Shown: positions 44,388 through 53,676, numbered from the stretch's first letter. The stretch: DNA of 64,000 nt from Pyrinomonadaceae bacterium (GCA_025054715.1 JANWYH010000001.1:122001-186000), one strand, 5' to 3'. The notes: generated by a model from the letters alone, not told the origin. A program made the numbers and translations.

Positions 44388-45149
44388 ATGGCTCAAGAAA
44401 CCTCAAATTTAAGGCTTTATTCTTCATTTGATAGTGGAAAATCTGAGAATGAGGAAACTTGTTCGATTTGTTTTGGAACAGGGATAGAAATTGTTGCAGG
44501 TAAAGGAGCTAGAAGATGTGTCTGCCGATTGAAAGAAATTCAGGAGAAAATATTCGAAAAAGTTAGAATTCCAAAGCGATACGCAAATTGTTCTTTTTCT
44601 AATTATCGTCCTATAACTAAGTCGCAGGATATAGCGATGAAATATGCCTATTCGCTTGCTCAAAAATATCCAGATGTAGAAATGGGGCTGCTTTTTATGG
44701 GTAGCGTCGGAACCGGAAAAACGCATCTTGCAGTTTCGATTCTGAAGGGGTTAACTGAAAAGGGGTTTTCTTGTTTATTCTATGAATTCGGCTCGCTTCT
44801 TAAGGAAATTCAGGACTCGTATAATTCTGCAACTCAAACTTCGGAGTTGAGAGTTCTTGCCCCAGTTTTTGAAACAGAAATTCTGGTTCTTGATGAATTA
44901 GGAGCATCAAAGCCAACTGAGTGGGTCCGCGACATAATGTCATACATAATTAACACTCGTTATAATGACAAAAAGCTAACCATTTTCACAACAAACTATC
45001 TTGACGAACGTAAAGACGATGCTGAAGAAACTTTAGAAGATCGCATCGGAAAAAGGCTTCGTTCAAGGTTATATGAAATGTGTCATACTGTAAGAATTGA
45101 AGGGCCGGATTACCGCCGAAACTTCGATAAATTTTCAAAAATAAGATAG
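44388..45149 (+). CDS. DnaC-like AAA+ ATPase
   Basis: 253 residues. An N-terminal Cys cluster (CSICFGTG ... RRCVC) is followed by a helicase-loader-type AAA+ domain: Walker A GSVGTGKTHLAV, Walker B ILVLDELGA, sensor 1 FTTNYLDE and an Arg pair in GKRLRSRLYEM. DnaC proteins load the replicative helicase DnaB. ATG 44388 is preferred to an in-frame GTG at 44379. It has its own good promoter and is four bases from the DUF885 gene. No phage genes surround it, so it is probably a chromosomal loader. Confidence 0.88.
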   Translation: MAQETSNLRLYSSFDSGKSENEETCSICFGTGIEIVAGKGARRCVCRLKEIQEKIFEKVRIPKRYANCSFSNYRPITKSQDIAMKYAYSLAQKYPDVEMGLLFMGSVGTGKTHLAVSILKGLTEKGFSCLFYEFGSLLKEIQDSYNSATQTSELRVLAPVFETEILVLDELGASKPTEWVRDIMSYIINTRYNDKKLTIFTTNYLDERKDDAEETLEDRIGKRLRSRLYEMCHTVRIEGPDYRRNFDKFSKIR

Positions 45150-45153
45150 AAGG

Positions 45154-46854
45154 ATGAAAATAGGAATTTTATTCTTGCTCTTTGGGCTCTTCTTATGCTC
45201 CTATTCTCAAGATGTAGAGCTTAGAAATCAGCTTCGTCAAGCTATAGAACAATTTGTGGAAGATCAAGCAAGTTTGGATCGTTTCTACACGGCGGAAACT
45301 TCTAAAAATCGCTTTGATAGATTCCGTAAGTTTTATCTTGAGTGGCTGGGCTTGCTAGAAAAAAAGGATTTCTCTTCATTGAACTTTGAGGAGAAAATTG
45401 ACTACATTCTTTTCAAAAATCACCTGAACCGTCGTCTAAAAGAGCTCGAAAGAAGGGAAAAATCGCTTGAAGAGATAAGTGATCTAATTCCTTTTGCGAA
45501 TACGATAAATCAGTTGGAAGATGGTCGAAGGAAGCTAGAGTTTATTGATGCAGCGAAGGCAGCTGACATTCTTGATGGTTTGCGCAAGGAAATTGAGAGG
45601 ACAAAACGGAGATTACAAGATTCAAGGCCGACGTTAAAACGTAATATAGCGAATCGTGCTGCTCAAACCATACTTTCTTTGCAGAAAGCGCTTCGCAGCT
45701 GGTTTAACTTTTACAACGGCTACGATCCAGCTTTTACTTGGTGGAACCTAAAGCCCTACGAGGCGGTTGATTTTGCATTAAGGGATTATCGAAATTTTCT
45801 GCTTGAGAAATTTGTTGGAACTACTGCAGATGATAATCTTGCAATCATAGGCGATCCCATCGGACGTGATGCCCTTCTGCAAGAACTCGAACATGAAATG
45901 ATTCCGTACACACCCGAAGAGCTAATAGAAATTGCAAATAGGGAGCTTCAATGGTGTGAAGACGAAATGAAAAAGGCTTCAAGAGAGATGGGTTATGGAG
46001 ATGATTGGAAAAAAGCCCTAGAAGCTGTCAAGCAAAAGTATTTAGAACCAGGGAAACAACCTGCACTAATACGCGATCAGGCTTTTGAAGCTATAGAATT
46101 TGTAGAAAAGGGAGATTTAATCACCGTCCCTGAGCTTGCGAAACAAACGTGGAGAATGGAAATGATGTCGCCCGAAAGGCAGCTCGTAGCACCGTTCTTC
46201 TTAGGAGGGGAAACCATCTTAGTTGCATATCCAACAAATACGATGACTCATGAGCAGAAGCTAATGTCAATGCGGGGAAATAACCCACATTTTACTCGTG
46301 CCGTTGTTCATCATGAGCTTATACCGGGTCACCATCTTCAGGGATTTATGAATCGGCGTTATCGAGCTTATCGTCAAGTTTTCAGAACCGCCTTCTGGAC
46401 AGAAGGATGGGCATTATACTGGGAATTTCTGCTCTGGGATTTGGGCTTTTTCAGAACTCCAGAAGACAAGATAGGAGCGTTATTTTGGCGAATGCATCGG
46501 GCTGCAAGAATTATATTCAGTCTTAGTTTTCATCTTGAAAAAATGACTCCTGAGGAATGTATTGAGTTTCTAGTAAATCGTGTTGGACATGAGCGAGATA
46601 ATGCAACTGCTGAAGTTAGAAGGTCTTTTTCAGGCGATTATGGTCCGCTTTATCAAATAGCCTATATGATCGGTGGGTTACAGTTTTATGATTTACGAAA
46701 AAATCTTGTTCTTTCAGGGAAAATGACTCATAAGCAGTTCCATGATTCCATATTAAAAGAGGGGGCAATACCTGTAGCAATTGTAAGAGCTATTCTTACT
46801 AAACAACCGCTTTCAAAAGATTTTAGGTCAAACTGGCGTTTTTATGAAAGATGA
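45154..46854 (+). CDS. exported DUF885 family metallopeptidase-like protein
   Basis: 566 residues with a signal peptide (1-19, ending CSYSQ). The DUF885 hallmark HHELIPGHHLQGFMNRRYR is present, followed by WTEGWALYWEFLLWD and a late Glu-rich helix RVGHERDNATAEVRR. The HExxxGHH arrangement is a gluzincin-like zinc site, so a carboxypeptidase- or aminopeptidase-like activity is likely. It is exported, like the M1 peptidase upstream. Its stop overlaps the start of the DUF4286 gene. Confidence 0.9.
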   Translation: MKIGILFLLFGLFLCSYSQDVELRNQLRQAIEQFVEDQASLDRFYTAETSKNRFDRFRKFYLEWLGLLEKKDFSSLNFEEKIDYILFKNHLNRRLKELERREKSLEEISDLIPFANTINQLEDGRRKLEFIDAAKAADILDGLRKEIERTKRRLQDSRPTLKRNIANRAAQTILSLQKALRSWFNFYNGYDPAFTWWNLKPYEAVDFALRDYRNFLLEKFVGTTADDNLAIIGDPIGRDALLQELEHEMIPYTPEELIEIANRELQWCEDEMKKASREMGYGDDWKKALEAVKQKYLEPGKQPALIRDQAFEAIEFVEKGDLITVPELAKQTWRMEMMSPERQLVAPFFLGGETILVAYPTNTMTHEQKLMSMRGNNPHFTRAVVHHELIPGHHLQGFMNRRYRAYRQVFRTAFWTEGWALYWEFLLWDLGFFRTPEDKIGALFWRMHRAARIIFSLSFHLEKMTPEECIEFLVNRVGHERDNATAEVRRSFSGDYGPLYQIAYMIGGLQFYDLRKNLVLSGKMTHKQFHDSILKEGAIPVAIVRAILTKQPLSKDFRSNWRFYER

Positions 46855-47147
46855 AGGTTTATCAGGTAGAAATAGAGATTGAGGAAAAGCTTGTGAAAGA
46901 TTTCGAAGAATATATGATCAAGCTCCACATACCAGAACTGATGAAGACGGGACTTTTTCGAGGTTATATATTTTCAAGAAAAGACTTGGGAAGTTATCAA
47001 GTGCAGTATTTTTCAGATGAAAAATCCTTAGAAAAATACTTTCTTGAGTTTGCTCCAAAATTTAGAAAGGATTTTTCTTCTCGCTTTCCTGATGTTACTA
47101 GAATTTCACGTAAGGTCTTGGAAGTTTTGTCTCATTCCGCAGATTGA
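46851..47147 (+). CDS. DUF4286 family protein
   Basis: 98 residues. The sequence follows the DUF4286 pattern: VYQVEIEIEEKLVKDFEEYM, KLHIPELMKTGLFRGYIF, YQVQYFSDEKSLEKYFLEF and a final SRKVLEVLS. It has a ferredoxin-like (dimeric alpha-beta barrel) look. No enzymatic function is established for the family. The start overlaps the DUF885 stop by four bases, and the 3' end overlaps that of hpt on the other strand. Confidence 0.8.
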   Translation: MKVYQVEIEIEEKLVKDFEEYMIKLHIPELMKTGLFRGYIFSRKDLGSYQVQYFSDEKSLEKYFLEFAPKFRKDFSSRFPDVTRISRKVLEVLSHSAD

Positions 47148-47704
47148 GCTTCCTTTAGAACTGCAATAAATGGCAAGTTTCTGTAGCGATTTGCGGCATC
47201 TAGTCCATAACCTACTACAAATTTATTGGGGATTTGAAATCCACAGTAATCAATTTTCAAGTTTTTTACCACTCTCGGCTCTGGCTTATCTAGAAGCGTT
47301 GCTACTTTTAGTGAGTTAGCGCCGCGAGTTTTGAGCAATTCTAGAAGATGTGAAAGAGTAAGCCCGGTGTCAACTATGTCCTCTACGACAATGACGTCTT
47401 TGCCTCTTATCGGGTGAGTAAGGTCTTTGAGTATTTCGACGTCGCCCGAACTAACTTGAGCATCTTTATAGCTTGATACCGCCATAAAATCTATCGAAAG
47501 TTTTAGATCGATTTCTCGCATAAGGTCTGAAAGAAAAACACACGAACCTTTCAAAACGCCAACTAGAACTAAATCCTTGTCTGCGTAGTCTTTTGTGATT
47601 TGTTTTCCTAATTGCGCAACTCGTTCCTTTATTTGCTCCGCTGTGAACAATATCTCGAGGTTTGGGTTTGTAAATTCGGTATATTTTTTGGTTTCTGTTG
47701 TCAT
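47132..47704 (-). CDS. hpt: hypoxanthine phosphoribosyltransferase
   Basis: 190 residues. The PRPP-binding motif VVEDIVDTGLTLSHLLELL is exact for the 6-oxopurine family; VLVGVLKGSCVFLSDLMRE and SIDFMAVSSYKD are the other conserved parts. It salvages hypoxanthine and guanine to IMP and GMP. It is divergently placed from rpiB with about 70 bases between. Confidence 0.94.
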   Translation of the reverse strand: MTTETKKYTEFTNPNLEILFTAEQIKERVAQLGKQITKDYADKDLVLVGVLKGSCVFLSDLMREIDLKLSIDFMAVSSYKDAQVSSGDVEILKDLTHPIRGKDVIVVEDIVDTGLTLSHLLELLKTRGANSLKVATLLDKPEPRVVKNLKIDYCGFQIPNKFVVGYGLDAANRYRNLPFIAVLKEAQSAE

Positions 47705-47775
47705 AGTTTCTCAGATAAAATATGATGTTTGCTTAGATATTATTTTAAGCAACAAGTTAATGGCAAGTCGAAATT

Positions 47776-48450
47776 ATGTCTGAAAATCTTCCTGAAAGGC
47801 TGATTGTTAATTCCATCAAAGAAAGAAGTGAAAAAGATGAGTCTGAAAAACTTTTGATAACCGAAATGGATTTGCGAGGGTTAGAAGAGGGAGCAAGGCT
47901 GATAGTCTCGAAAAATGCGAGGTTTACGCCTTTGGCTGAGGACTTCATCCGTGAAAAAAAGATTGAGGTTGTGAGGAAATCCAAAGACTTACCGGTCGTA
48001 AGATCAATAGCAATCGGTGCCGATCATGGTGGATTTCATTACAAAGAGAAACTCAAAAATTACCTTTCTCAGAAGGGTTTTCGGGTGTATGATTTCGGGA
48101 CAAACTCGAAAGAAGCGGTTGATTATCCAGATTTTGCGCACGCCGTAGCAAAGGCGGTTTCTGAAGGAAAAGTTGACATTGGCATTTTAATTGATGGTGC
48201 TGGTATAGGGAGCGCTATTGCGGCTAATAAGGTTCCGGGTGTAAGGGCGGCCGCTTGCTACAATGCTGCCTTGGCGAAAAATTCTCGTGAACATAATGGT
48301 GCCAATGTGTTAACTCTTGGAAGCGGACAGAACTCTTTTGAGCAGGTGATCGAAATTGTTGACGTTTTTCTGAGGTCTGGATTGACAGAGGAACGACATG
48401 CAAGGCGAGTCGGAAAAATAGAAAGTATTGAGAGGCAGTATCTAAAATGA
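47776..48450 (+). CDS. rpiB: ribose-5-phosphate isomerase B with N-terminal extension
   Basis: 224 residues, about 75 more than usual. The RpiB domain (about 77-220) starts AIGADHGGFHYKEKL with Asp83-His84 and includes AANKVPGVRAAACYN and REHNGANVLTLGSGQ. The Cys base of E. coli RpiB (LICGTG) is Asp140 here (LIDGAGIG). The extension ends in ITEMDLRGLEEGARLIVSKN, ARFTPLAEDFIREKKIEVV, a pattern I associate with microcompartment-linked enzymes. It interconverts ribose 5-phosphate and ribulose 5-phosphate. The esterase gene overlaps its stop, and deoC follows, so pentose or deoxyribose phosphate breakdown is implied. Confidence 0.9.
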   Translation: MSENLPERLIVNSIKERSEKDESEKLLITEMDLRGLEEGARLIVSKNARFTPLAEDFIREKKIEVVRKSKDLPVVRSIAIGADHGGFHYKEKLKNYLSQKGFRVYDFGTNSKEAVDYPDFAHAVAKAVSEGKVDIGILIDGAGIGSAIAANKVPGVRAAACYNAALAKNSREHNGANVLTLGSGQNSFEQVIEIVDVFLRSGLTEERHARRVGKIESIERQYLK

Positions 48451-49811
48451 AACCGGTGAAAATTATAGTTTTTCTTTTAATTGCAAGCTGCGTTTATGCT
48501 CAGGTCGAAAGATACGAGCTTGGTAGAAGACTTAAGCTACTTGAACAAAAGCTGGAGGTAACAAAAGAGAATTCCGTCCGTAAGAGAGCATTTGAACAGA
48601 TAAACAAAGCAGTTTTGAGCTTTTTTTCTTTTAAAATTCAAGATGCTGCAAGAAGTATTGACGAAGCAAGATTAGCCTTAGAAGGCAAACAGGATAGAAA
48701 GGAATTCTTATGGGCTGAAAGCTTGTTTACTAGTCCTGATTCAAGAGTTTACGATGCAAAACAAGCATATCTCAAAGTTACGCTGGACGCTTTTTATGCC
48801 GTAGATAAACCTCTTGCTAAAAAAATTACATGGAAGTTGAGCATATCCGACTCTAACGGTAAATCTATAAAGTCTCTTAAGCCTGTAACTTTAAATAGTT
48901 TACCCGCATTTCAAAATATTTCTATAACAAGAATCAAGCAAGGAGATTACTTTCTTCTTTCTGAGGTTTTCGTTGAGGAACGAAAAGTGCTTGCGTCTAT
49001 GGTTTTAGTTTCGTTCATTGATAGTTTTGAGAAAAGACTTGAGTCGTTAAAAAGAGAGTTGGAGGGAGAAGATAAGAGCTGGCAAGCTGAAACGGCAAGG
49101 GAGTATGTTAGGATTTTGCAAGATTTGAAGCAAGGCAAGATCAGAGAGGCCGACATCCCTGCGGCTAGTTTTCTTTCAAGAGCAGAGAATTATAAAAAAC
49201 TTATTCCTAAGGATGGACTGTTGGCTATTCCTTACGTTGATGGAGCGATTCAGGTAAGTCGAGTCTATATTCCAGACACTAGCGAAAAAATACCGTTGGT
49301 TATCGCATTACACGGTGCTGGAGGAAGTGAAAATCTTTTCTTTGAAGGTTATGGCGGTGGAAAGGCTTTAAGGCTTTGCAAAAATCGCAAATGGGCTTTA
49401 GTAGCACCAAGAAATTTTGGATTCAACGCTGAAAAAATGTCGGAATTATTGGATCGGCTTTCAGAAATTTACCCGATCGATAAGAATTCAGTTTTTCTGA
49501 TCGGACATTCTCTTGGTTCTGTGCAAGCTTTGACTATAGCTTCAAAGAAGCCAGAGCTTTTCAGAGCCCTAGCTTTGATTAGTGCCGGGAATTTTCAAGG
49601 GATTAACGAAAAATTTACGAGGCTACCTATTTTTATCGGAACTGGAACGTCTGATTTTTCCTTTTCTAGTTCGAGAAAGCTTTATGATTTCTTAGTTAAA
49701 TCTGGTGCTGAAAAGGTTGAATTGAAGGTTTATCAGGATGTAGAGCATCTGACAGCAGTTCAATTTTCGCTAGAAGATGTTTTTGAGTTTTTTGACCTTG
49801 CAAAAATATAA
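48447..49811 (+). CDS. exported alpha/beta-hydrolase (esterase-like) with helical N-terminal domain
   Basis: 454 residues with a signal peptide (1-19, ending CVYAQ). The first 250 residues form a helical and beta domain I do not recognise. The last 200 are an alpha/beta hydrolase of the PHB-depolymerase/esterase type: [14 protein letters not shown] (oxyanion), GHSLGS (nucleophile Ser), then a likely Asp in GTSDFSF and the His in EHLTAVQF. It lies between rpiB and deoC in the same transcript with a four-base overlap. An acyl-ester or polymer substrate outside the cytoplasm is plausible; the exact one is unknown. Confidence 0.82.
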   Translation: MKPVKIIVFLLIASCVYAQVERYELGRRLKLLEQKLEVTKENSVRKRAFEQINKAVLSFFSFKIQDAARSIDEARLALEGKQDRKEFLWAESLFTSPDSRVYDAKQAYLKVTLDAFYAVDKPLAKKITWKLSISDSNGKSIKSLKPVTLNSLPAFQNISITRIKQGDYFLLSEVFVEERKVLASMVLVSFIDSFEKRLESLKRELEGEDKSWQAETAREYVRILQDLKQGKIREADIPAASFLSRAENYKKLIPKDGLLAIPYVDGAIQVSRVYIPDTSEKIPLVIALHGAGGSENLFFEGYGGGKALRLCKNRKWALVAPRNFGFNAEKMSELLDRLSEIYPIDKNSVFLIGHSLGSVQALTIASKKPELFRALALISAGNFQGINEKFTRLPIFIGTGTSDFSFSSSRKLYDFLVKSGAEKVELKVYQDVEHLTAVQFSLEDVFEFFDLAKI

Positions 49812-49828
49812 ACGAAGGTGTGTTTAGC

Positions 49829-50698
49829 ATGAAGTTAAATGCAGAGGATTACGAAAGGCTCGTTGAGCAGTTGACGGATCTGGTATTGGAAAGGCTTGAT
49901 GAAGAAAGCAACCGCCCTTCATTTTGTAGCACTGATGTAAAAAGGATTGTTGATGCAGGAGCATCAAGAATAGGTATAGTTTTGGGCGAGACAGCAACAG
50001 CTCGCGACTGGGCTAGTCTTATCGATCATACTCTTTTGAAACCTGAAGCTACTGAAGATGAAATAAGAAGACTTTGCGTTGAGGCAATTGAATATGGGTT
50101 TGCCTCGGTTTGCGTAAATCCCTTTTGGGTAAAGCGAGCTACGGAATTTCTGAAGGGTTCTAAAATACCTGTTTGCACGGTTATAGGGTTTCCTCTCGGG
50201 GCGACGCCTTCGGATGTAAAGGCTTATGAAACTCGCCGCGTGATATTTGATGGAGCGAAAGAGGTAGATATGGTCATAAATATAGGCGCTCTAAAATCCG
50301 GTGACAATTGCACTGTTGAAGAAGATATAAGAGCTGTAGTGAAGGTTGCACATGAGCACGAAGTTTTATGCAAGGTGATAATTGAGACAGCCTTGCTTAC
50401 AGATGATGAAAAGATAAAAGCTTGTATCGCAGCGAAGAATGCAGGTGCAGATTTTGTTAAGACCTCTACAGGATTTGCAAAAGGCGGCGCAACGGTTCAT
50501 GATGTCGCTTTGATGAGGCGGGTGGTTAGAAATGAGCTTGGCATAAAGGCTTCTGGAGGCGTTAAAAGTCTAGAAGATGCTCGCAAAATGATTAAAGCCG
50601 GTGCCACCAGAATAGGTGCAAGCGCAGGAGTTAAAATAACAAAGGAAGCAGAAATCGGTAAACTCGAACAACCAAATTCAGAAAAAGAATATTATTAA
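49829..50698 (+). CDS. deoC: deoxyribose-phosphate aldolase with N-terminal extension
   Basis: 289 residues, about 60 longer at the N-terminus than the standard enzyme. The TIM-barrel core begins [13 protein letters not shown]. The Schiff-base Lys is in [14 protein letters not shown], with the second Lys in IKASGGVKS and the Asp in [10 protein letters not shown]. It splits deoxyribose 5-phosphate into acetaldehyde and glyceraldehyde 3-phosphate. Residues 5-23 ([19 protein letters not shown]) would form an amphipathic helix, followed by a linker, which resembles encapsulation peptides of microcompartment enzymes. ATG 49829 has GAAGGTG eight bases upstream. No shell-protein gene is in the window. 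Confidence 0.93.
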   Translation: MKLNAEDYERLVEQLTDLVLERLDEESNRPSFCSTDVKRIVDAGASRIGIVLGETATARDWASLIDHTLLKPEATEDEIRRLCVEAIEYGFASVCVNPFWVKRATEFLKGSKIPVCTVIGFPLGATPSDVKAYETRRVIFDGAKEVDMVINIGALKSGDNCTVEEDIRAVVKVAHEHEVLCKVIIETALLTDDEKIKACIAAKNAGADFVKTSTGFAKGGATVHDVALMRRVVRNELGIKASGGVKSLEDARKMIKAGATRIGASAGVKITKEAEIGKLEQPNSEKEYY

Positions 50699-50736
50699 CA
50701 AAGCCCTCTATCTTTAAGAAGAAAAGAGTCTTGGTT

Positions 50737-51942
50737 TCATCTTGCAAAACTATAAATGATAAAGCCCCTTGCTTTGACGGGTTTATCGTTAACTAAAACA
50801 GGTTTGAACTTTGAGCGTTTGGCAGCATCCTCACATACAGCTCGTAATAAGTTAGGACCTTCGACAGCTTTTGCCGAGATCACATTTCCTTGTTCATCGA
50901 GAGTAACCTCAACTTTTACTTGTCCTTGTACTCCTGAGCGCTGGGCTATTATTGGATACGTGGGTTTAACCATGTTAACAGCATTTACAGAAGTAAGTTG
51001 TCCAACACCAACAATTACTTCATCCTCGTTAGAATCTACATTTGTGGCTGTATTAGATGGTTCTTCCCTTTTGGGCTCTTTCTTTTCAGATTCTTCTTTG
51101 GAGGTCTTCTCAGGTTGTGGCTGCTCTGCTTTTGCAACTGTTTGAGTTTGAGGTTGTCTAGGAGCTTGGTTGTCGCGGTTAACAGGAGCTTGAACTGGAT
51201 TTCTCGATGCAACCTGTTGTTGAGGTGGAGTTGGTGTAGGTGCTGGAGCCGTTCTTGCTAGAAGTTCTTGCAATCTTTTTAGATCGTTTTTTGCTTGTTC
51301 GTTGTTTTGATCGAGCTCTATTACTTTCTGGTAATCTGCAATAGCTTTTTCTAACTTGTTATCTTTTTCGTATAGACTTGCTCTGTAAAGATATGCCCTT
51401 GTTTCTTTCGAGTCAATTTCTATAGCCTTGTTGTAATCTGCAAGAGCAAGATCAAAGTTTTTCTTGTTGAAAAAAGCAAAGCCTCTTTTAACATACAAAA
51501 TAGCTTCTTTTGGGTTGAGGTCTATGGCGCGGTTGTATTCCAAGATAGCTAAGTCGTATTCACCTTTTTGGACATATACGTCTGCTCGATCTTCGTAAGG
51601 TTTATATTCAGGGGTTGATGGTGTCGGAGCTGGTTTGGGTTCAGTTTTAGCAGAGGGACCTTTTAGTTTTATAGCTTCAATTAGAGCTTTACTAGCACCT
51701 GTTATTTCAAGTTCTTTTTCTATCTCAGGTGAAACACTGAAAGTAACTCCGCGCTCGATAACAGCTTCTATCAAAAGTCTGTTTTTTTCTTCTGGATCTT
51801 CGATTCTTTTCGAGCGAAGAGCTGTTAGAATATCTGCTAGCGTCAACGGTGGTTTTGGATTTTGGGCTTTTAGCTCGCCTATGGCAAAGATTGATAACAG
51901 AACCATTATCAAGATTCTTGAGGTTGCGACGTTGATTTTCAT
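50737..51942 (-). CDS. exported TPR protein with TonB-type C-terminal domain
   Basis: 401 residues. A signal peptide or anchor (about 8-26) is followed by a linker, three to four TPR repeats (about 115-225: AILEYNRAIDLNPKEAILYV and similar), a Gln/Pro/Glu-rich region and a TonB C-terminal domain (about 315-400: PTYPIIAQRSGVQGQVKVEV, RSKFKPVLVNDKPVKARG). The TonB fold without an obvious N-terminal ExbB/D-binding helix motif suggests a periplasmic binding role rather than classical energy transfer. ATG 51942 has AAAGGA nine bases upstream and is preferred to ATG 51960. It is 47 bases downstream of the pseudokinase gene. Confidence 0.85.
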   Translation of the reverse strand: MKINVATSRILIMVLLSIFAIGELKAQNPKPPLTLADILTALRSKRIEDPEEKNRLLIEAVIERGVTFSVSPEIEKELEITGASKALIEAIKLKGPSAKTEPKPAPTPSTPEYKPYEDRADVYVQKGEYDLAILEYNRAIDLNPKEAILYVKRGFAFFNKKNFDLALADYNKAIEIDSKETRAYLYRASLYEKDNKLEKAIADYQKVIELDQNNEQAKNDLKRLQELLARTAPAPTPTPPQQQVASRNPVQAPVNRDNQAPRQPQTQTVAKAEQPQPEKTSKEESEKKEPKREEPSNTATNVDSNEDEVIVGVGQLTSVNAVNMVKPTYPIIAQRSGVQGQVKVEVTLDEQGNVISAKAVEGPNLLRAVCEDAAKRSKFKPVLVNDKPVKARGFIIYSFAR

Positions 51943-51989
51943 AACATTATGTCCTTTCATTTTTGAATCCTTCTCCTTACAAACAGAAT

Positions 51990-53525
51990 TTAGTTATCAT
52001 TGATCAAATCGTCAACGGTAACTTTTTTCTTTTGTTGTTGCTGTTGCTGCTGCTGAGCTTCTTCTCTCCTTGAAGCCGCTGGTCTTTGTTCTTGAGTAGG
52101 AACGTTTCTTCTATCTTGAGTTTGCCTTTCGGGTTGTCTTTCAGTTCTAGCTTCTTTAATTTCAGACTCTTGGTTGCGCTCACGGGTGCCTTTTTCGGTT
52201 GCTTCGGAAGTTTGAGAGGCAGGTGCAGAAGATGGAATTTTAGTTTCGATGCTTTCAATTTGTGGTTGAGCTTGTTTTTCAACTTGTGGTGGAGCACTGG
52301 AACTTACCAGGGTAAAAATTCCCGCTCCTACTACAAGGAAAACTAAAACGCCGGCACCTATTATCATCATCTTTTGTTTTGACATCCCTTGACTTGCGTA
52401 TTCTTCATCAAAAAGAATGCCGCTTTCAACTCCTAGATCTTGGGTTCGCATGCTTACGGACTCTTTCAATTTTTTCTCTGCTTCGGCAGCTCTCTTTTCG
52501 GCTTCTAATCTCTTTGATTCTGCTTCTTGTAATTTTCTTAGAAGGTCAACAACAGGAACGGGTTCAGACTCAATTTCAAGTATATCTTCTAGGTTTGTTT
52601 CTATGGAGATGTTTTCTATTTGCTCTCTTTGTCTTTCTTTTATCTTTGCAAAGGCAGTTTTTAAGAACTGCCTCATGATGGCAGCTGAATCAAAACGGTT
52701 TTCTCGTTTTATTTCGATGGCTTTTACTATAGCTTCGGCAATTTCTGATGGTATCTTGGGATTAAGTTGGTTTGGAGGAACTAGCGGATCGGGTTTTCCT
52801 TCTAGCATTTCTATTGAGCGTTCGAGCGGGTCAACGGGTAGTCTTGCCGTCAGGAGGTAGTAAAGTGTTGCTCCTAAAGAGTAAATATCACTTTTTGCGT
52901 CTGGTGGTTGCTTTAGTATTTCAATGGATTTCTCATCATAATCATTCAGGAGGACTTTTTGAGATGCTGGGTCAAGCTGGTAGAAGATCATCTCAAAAGG
53001 TATGAAATGCAAGTTCTGATTCGTTATCGTAGAGCCTACTTTTGCCTGTGGAATTCTGCCAATTTCAGATATATCAAGTTTTACTTTTCCATCTATTGTA
53101 AGCCTTATGTTTTGAGGTTTAATGTTTTGGTGAATTAAAGCAGGAGTATGGGAGTGCAAGTAAATCAAGGCATCAAGTAAGTCATTAACCCAACCGGAAA
53201 CATCAGAAAGTGGAAATGGGCGCTTGTTTCTCTCAATCAAATCACTTAAAGTGTCGCCTTCTACTATCTCCATCACTATATATCGTTTCCCATTCTCGGA
53301 GAAAATCTCTAAAACTTTCTGAAACGCTTCGTGTCTTAATTCCAGCAGTTTTTCTGGTTTTACAGAGGAGCCTTGAAAGAAATCTTCTGGGATCTCTTTA
53401 AGAATTACCTCCTTTTTCTGTCCTTCGTCGTAGGCTTTATAAACTTGGAGATTAAAGCTACTACTTTCAATCGGCTGAATTATCCTGTAACGATTTTGTT
53501 GTAAGACGGCGTTTGCACTCAACAT
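51990..53525 (-). CDS. membrane-anchored Ser/Thr pseudokinase
   Basis: 511 residues. The kinase-like domain (about 12-290) keeps the VAIK-type lysine (Lys43 in ILKEIP), the Asn of the catalytic loop (IKPQN, Asn139) and DIYSLGATLYYLL. The catalytic HRD is His132-Gln133-Asn134 and DFG is Asp151-Ile152-Ser153; the glycine loop is absent (IESSSFNLQVYKA). Catalysis is therefore unlikely. A coiled coil (about 335-365), a transmembrane helix (about 385-410) and a Pro/Gln/Glu-rich extracytoplasmic tail ending in a run of eight Gln follow. It lies between leuS and the TPR/TonB gene. Probable role: scaffold or sensor. Partner unknown. Confidence 0.88.
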   Translation of the reverse strand: MLSANAVLQQNRYRIIQPIESSSFNLQVYKAYDEGQKKEVILKEIPEDFFQGSSVKPEKLLELRHEAFQKVLEIFSENGKRYIVMEIVEGDTLSDLIERNKRPFPLSDVSGWVNDLLDALIYLHSHTPALIHQNIKPQNIRLTIDGKVKLDISEIGRIPQAKVGSTITNQNLHFIPFEMIFYQLDPASQKVLLNDYDEKSIEILKQPPDAKSDIYSLGATLYYLLTARLPVDPLERSIEMLEGKPDPLVPPNQLNPKIPSEIAEAIVKAIEIKRENRFDSAAIMRQFLKTAFAKIKERQREQIENISIETNLEDILEIESEPVPVVDLLRKLQEAESKRLEAEKRAAEAEKKLKESVSMRTQDLGVESGILFDEEYASQGMSKQKMMIIGAGVLVFLVVGAGIFTLVSSSAPPQVEKQAQPQIESIETKIPSSAPASQTSEATEKGTRERNQESEIKEARTERQPERQTQDRRNVPTQEQRPAASRREEAQQQQQQQQKKKVTVDDLINDN

Positions 53526-53653
53526 ACCCTTGAAAACCTTTCCTCTTTTACTTCTAGGTCAGACAATCTGAGATTTGCCTTTGTAATTATAAGAAAATTT
53601 TTTCAAAAAGAAAAGGTTTTTTTAGAGTTTTTTGAAAAATTTTTAACAATTAA

Positions 53654-53676
53654 GTAAAGCTTCAACTAAGCTTTAC
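53654..53676 (-). terminator. hairpin overlapping the leuS stop codon
   Basis: Perfect 9-base stem GTAAAGCTT / AAGCTTTAC with a 5-base loop; on the minus strand it is followed by TTAATTGTTAAAAATTTTT. The T run is interrupted, so termination may be partial. Confidence 0.4.

Noticed and set aside
52417-52860. 147-codon frame opposite the pseudokinase
   Set aside because: The pseudokinase frame is supported by kinase fold motifs and a membrane helix; the opposite frame is a Ser/Phe-rich shadow.
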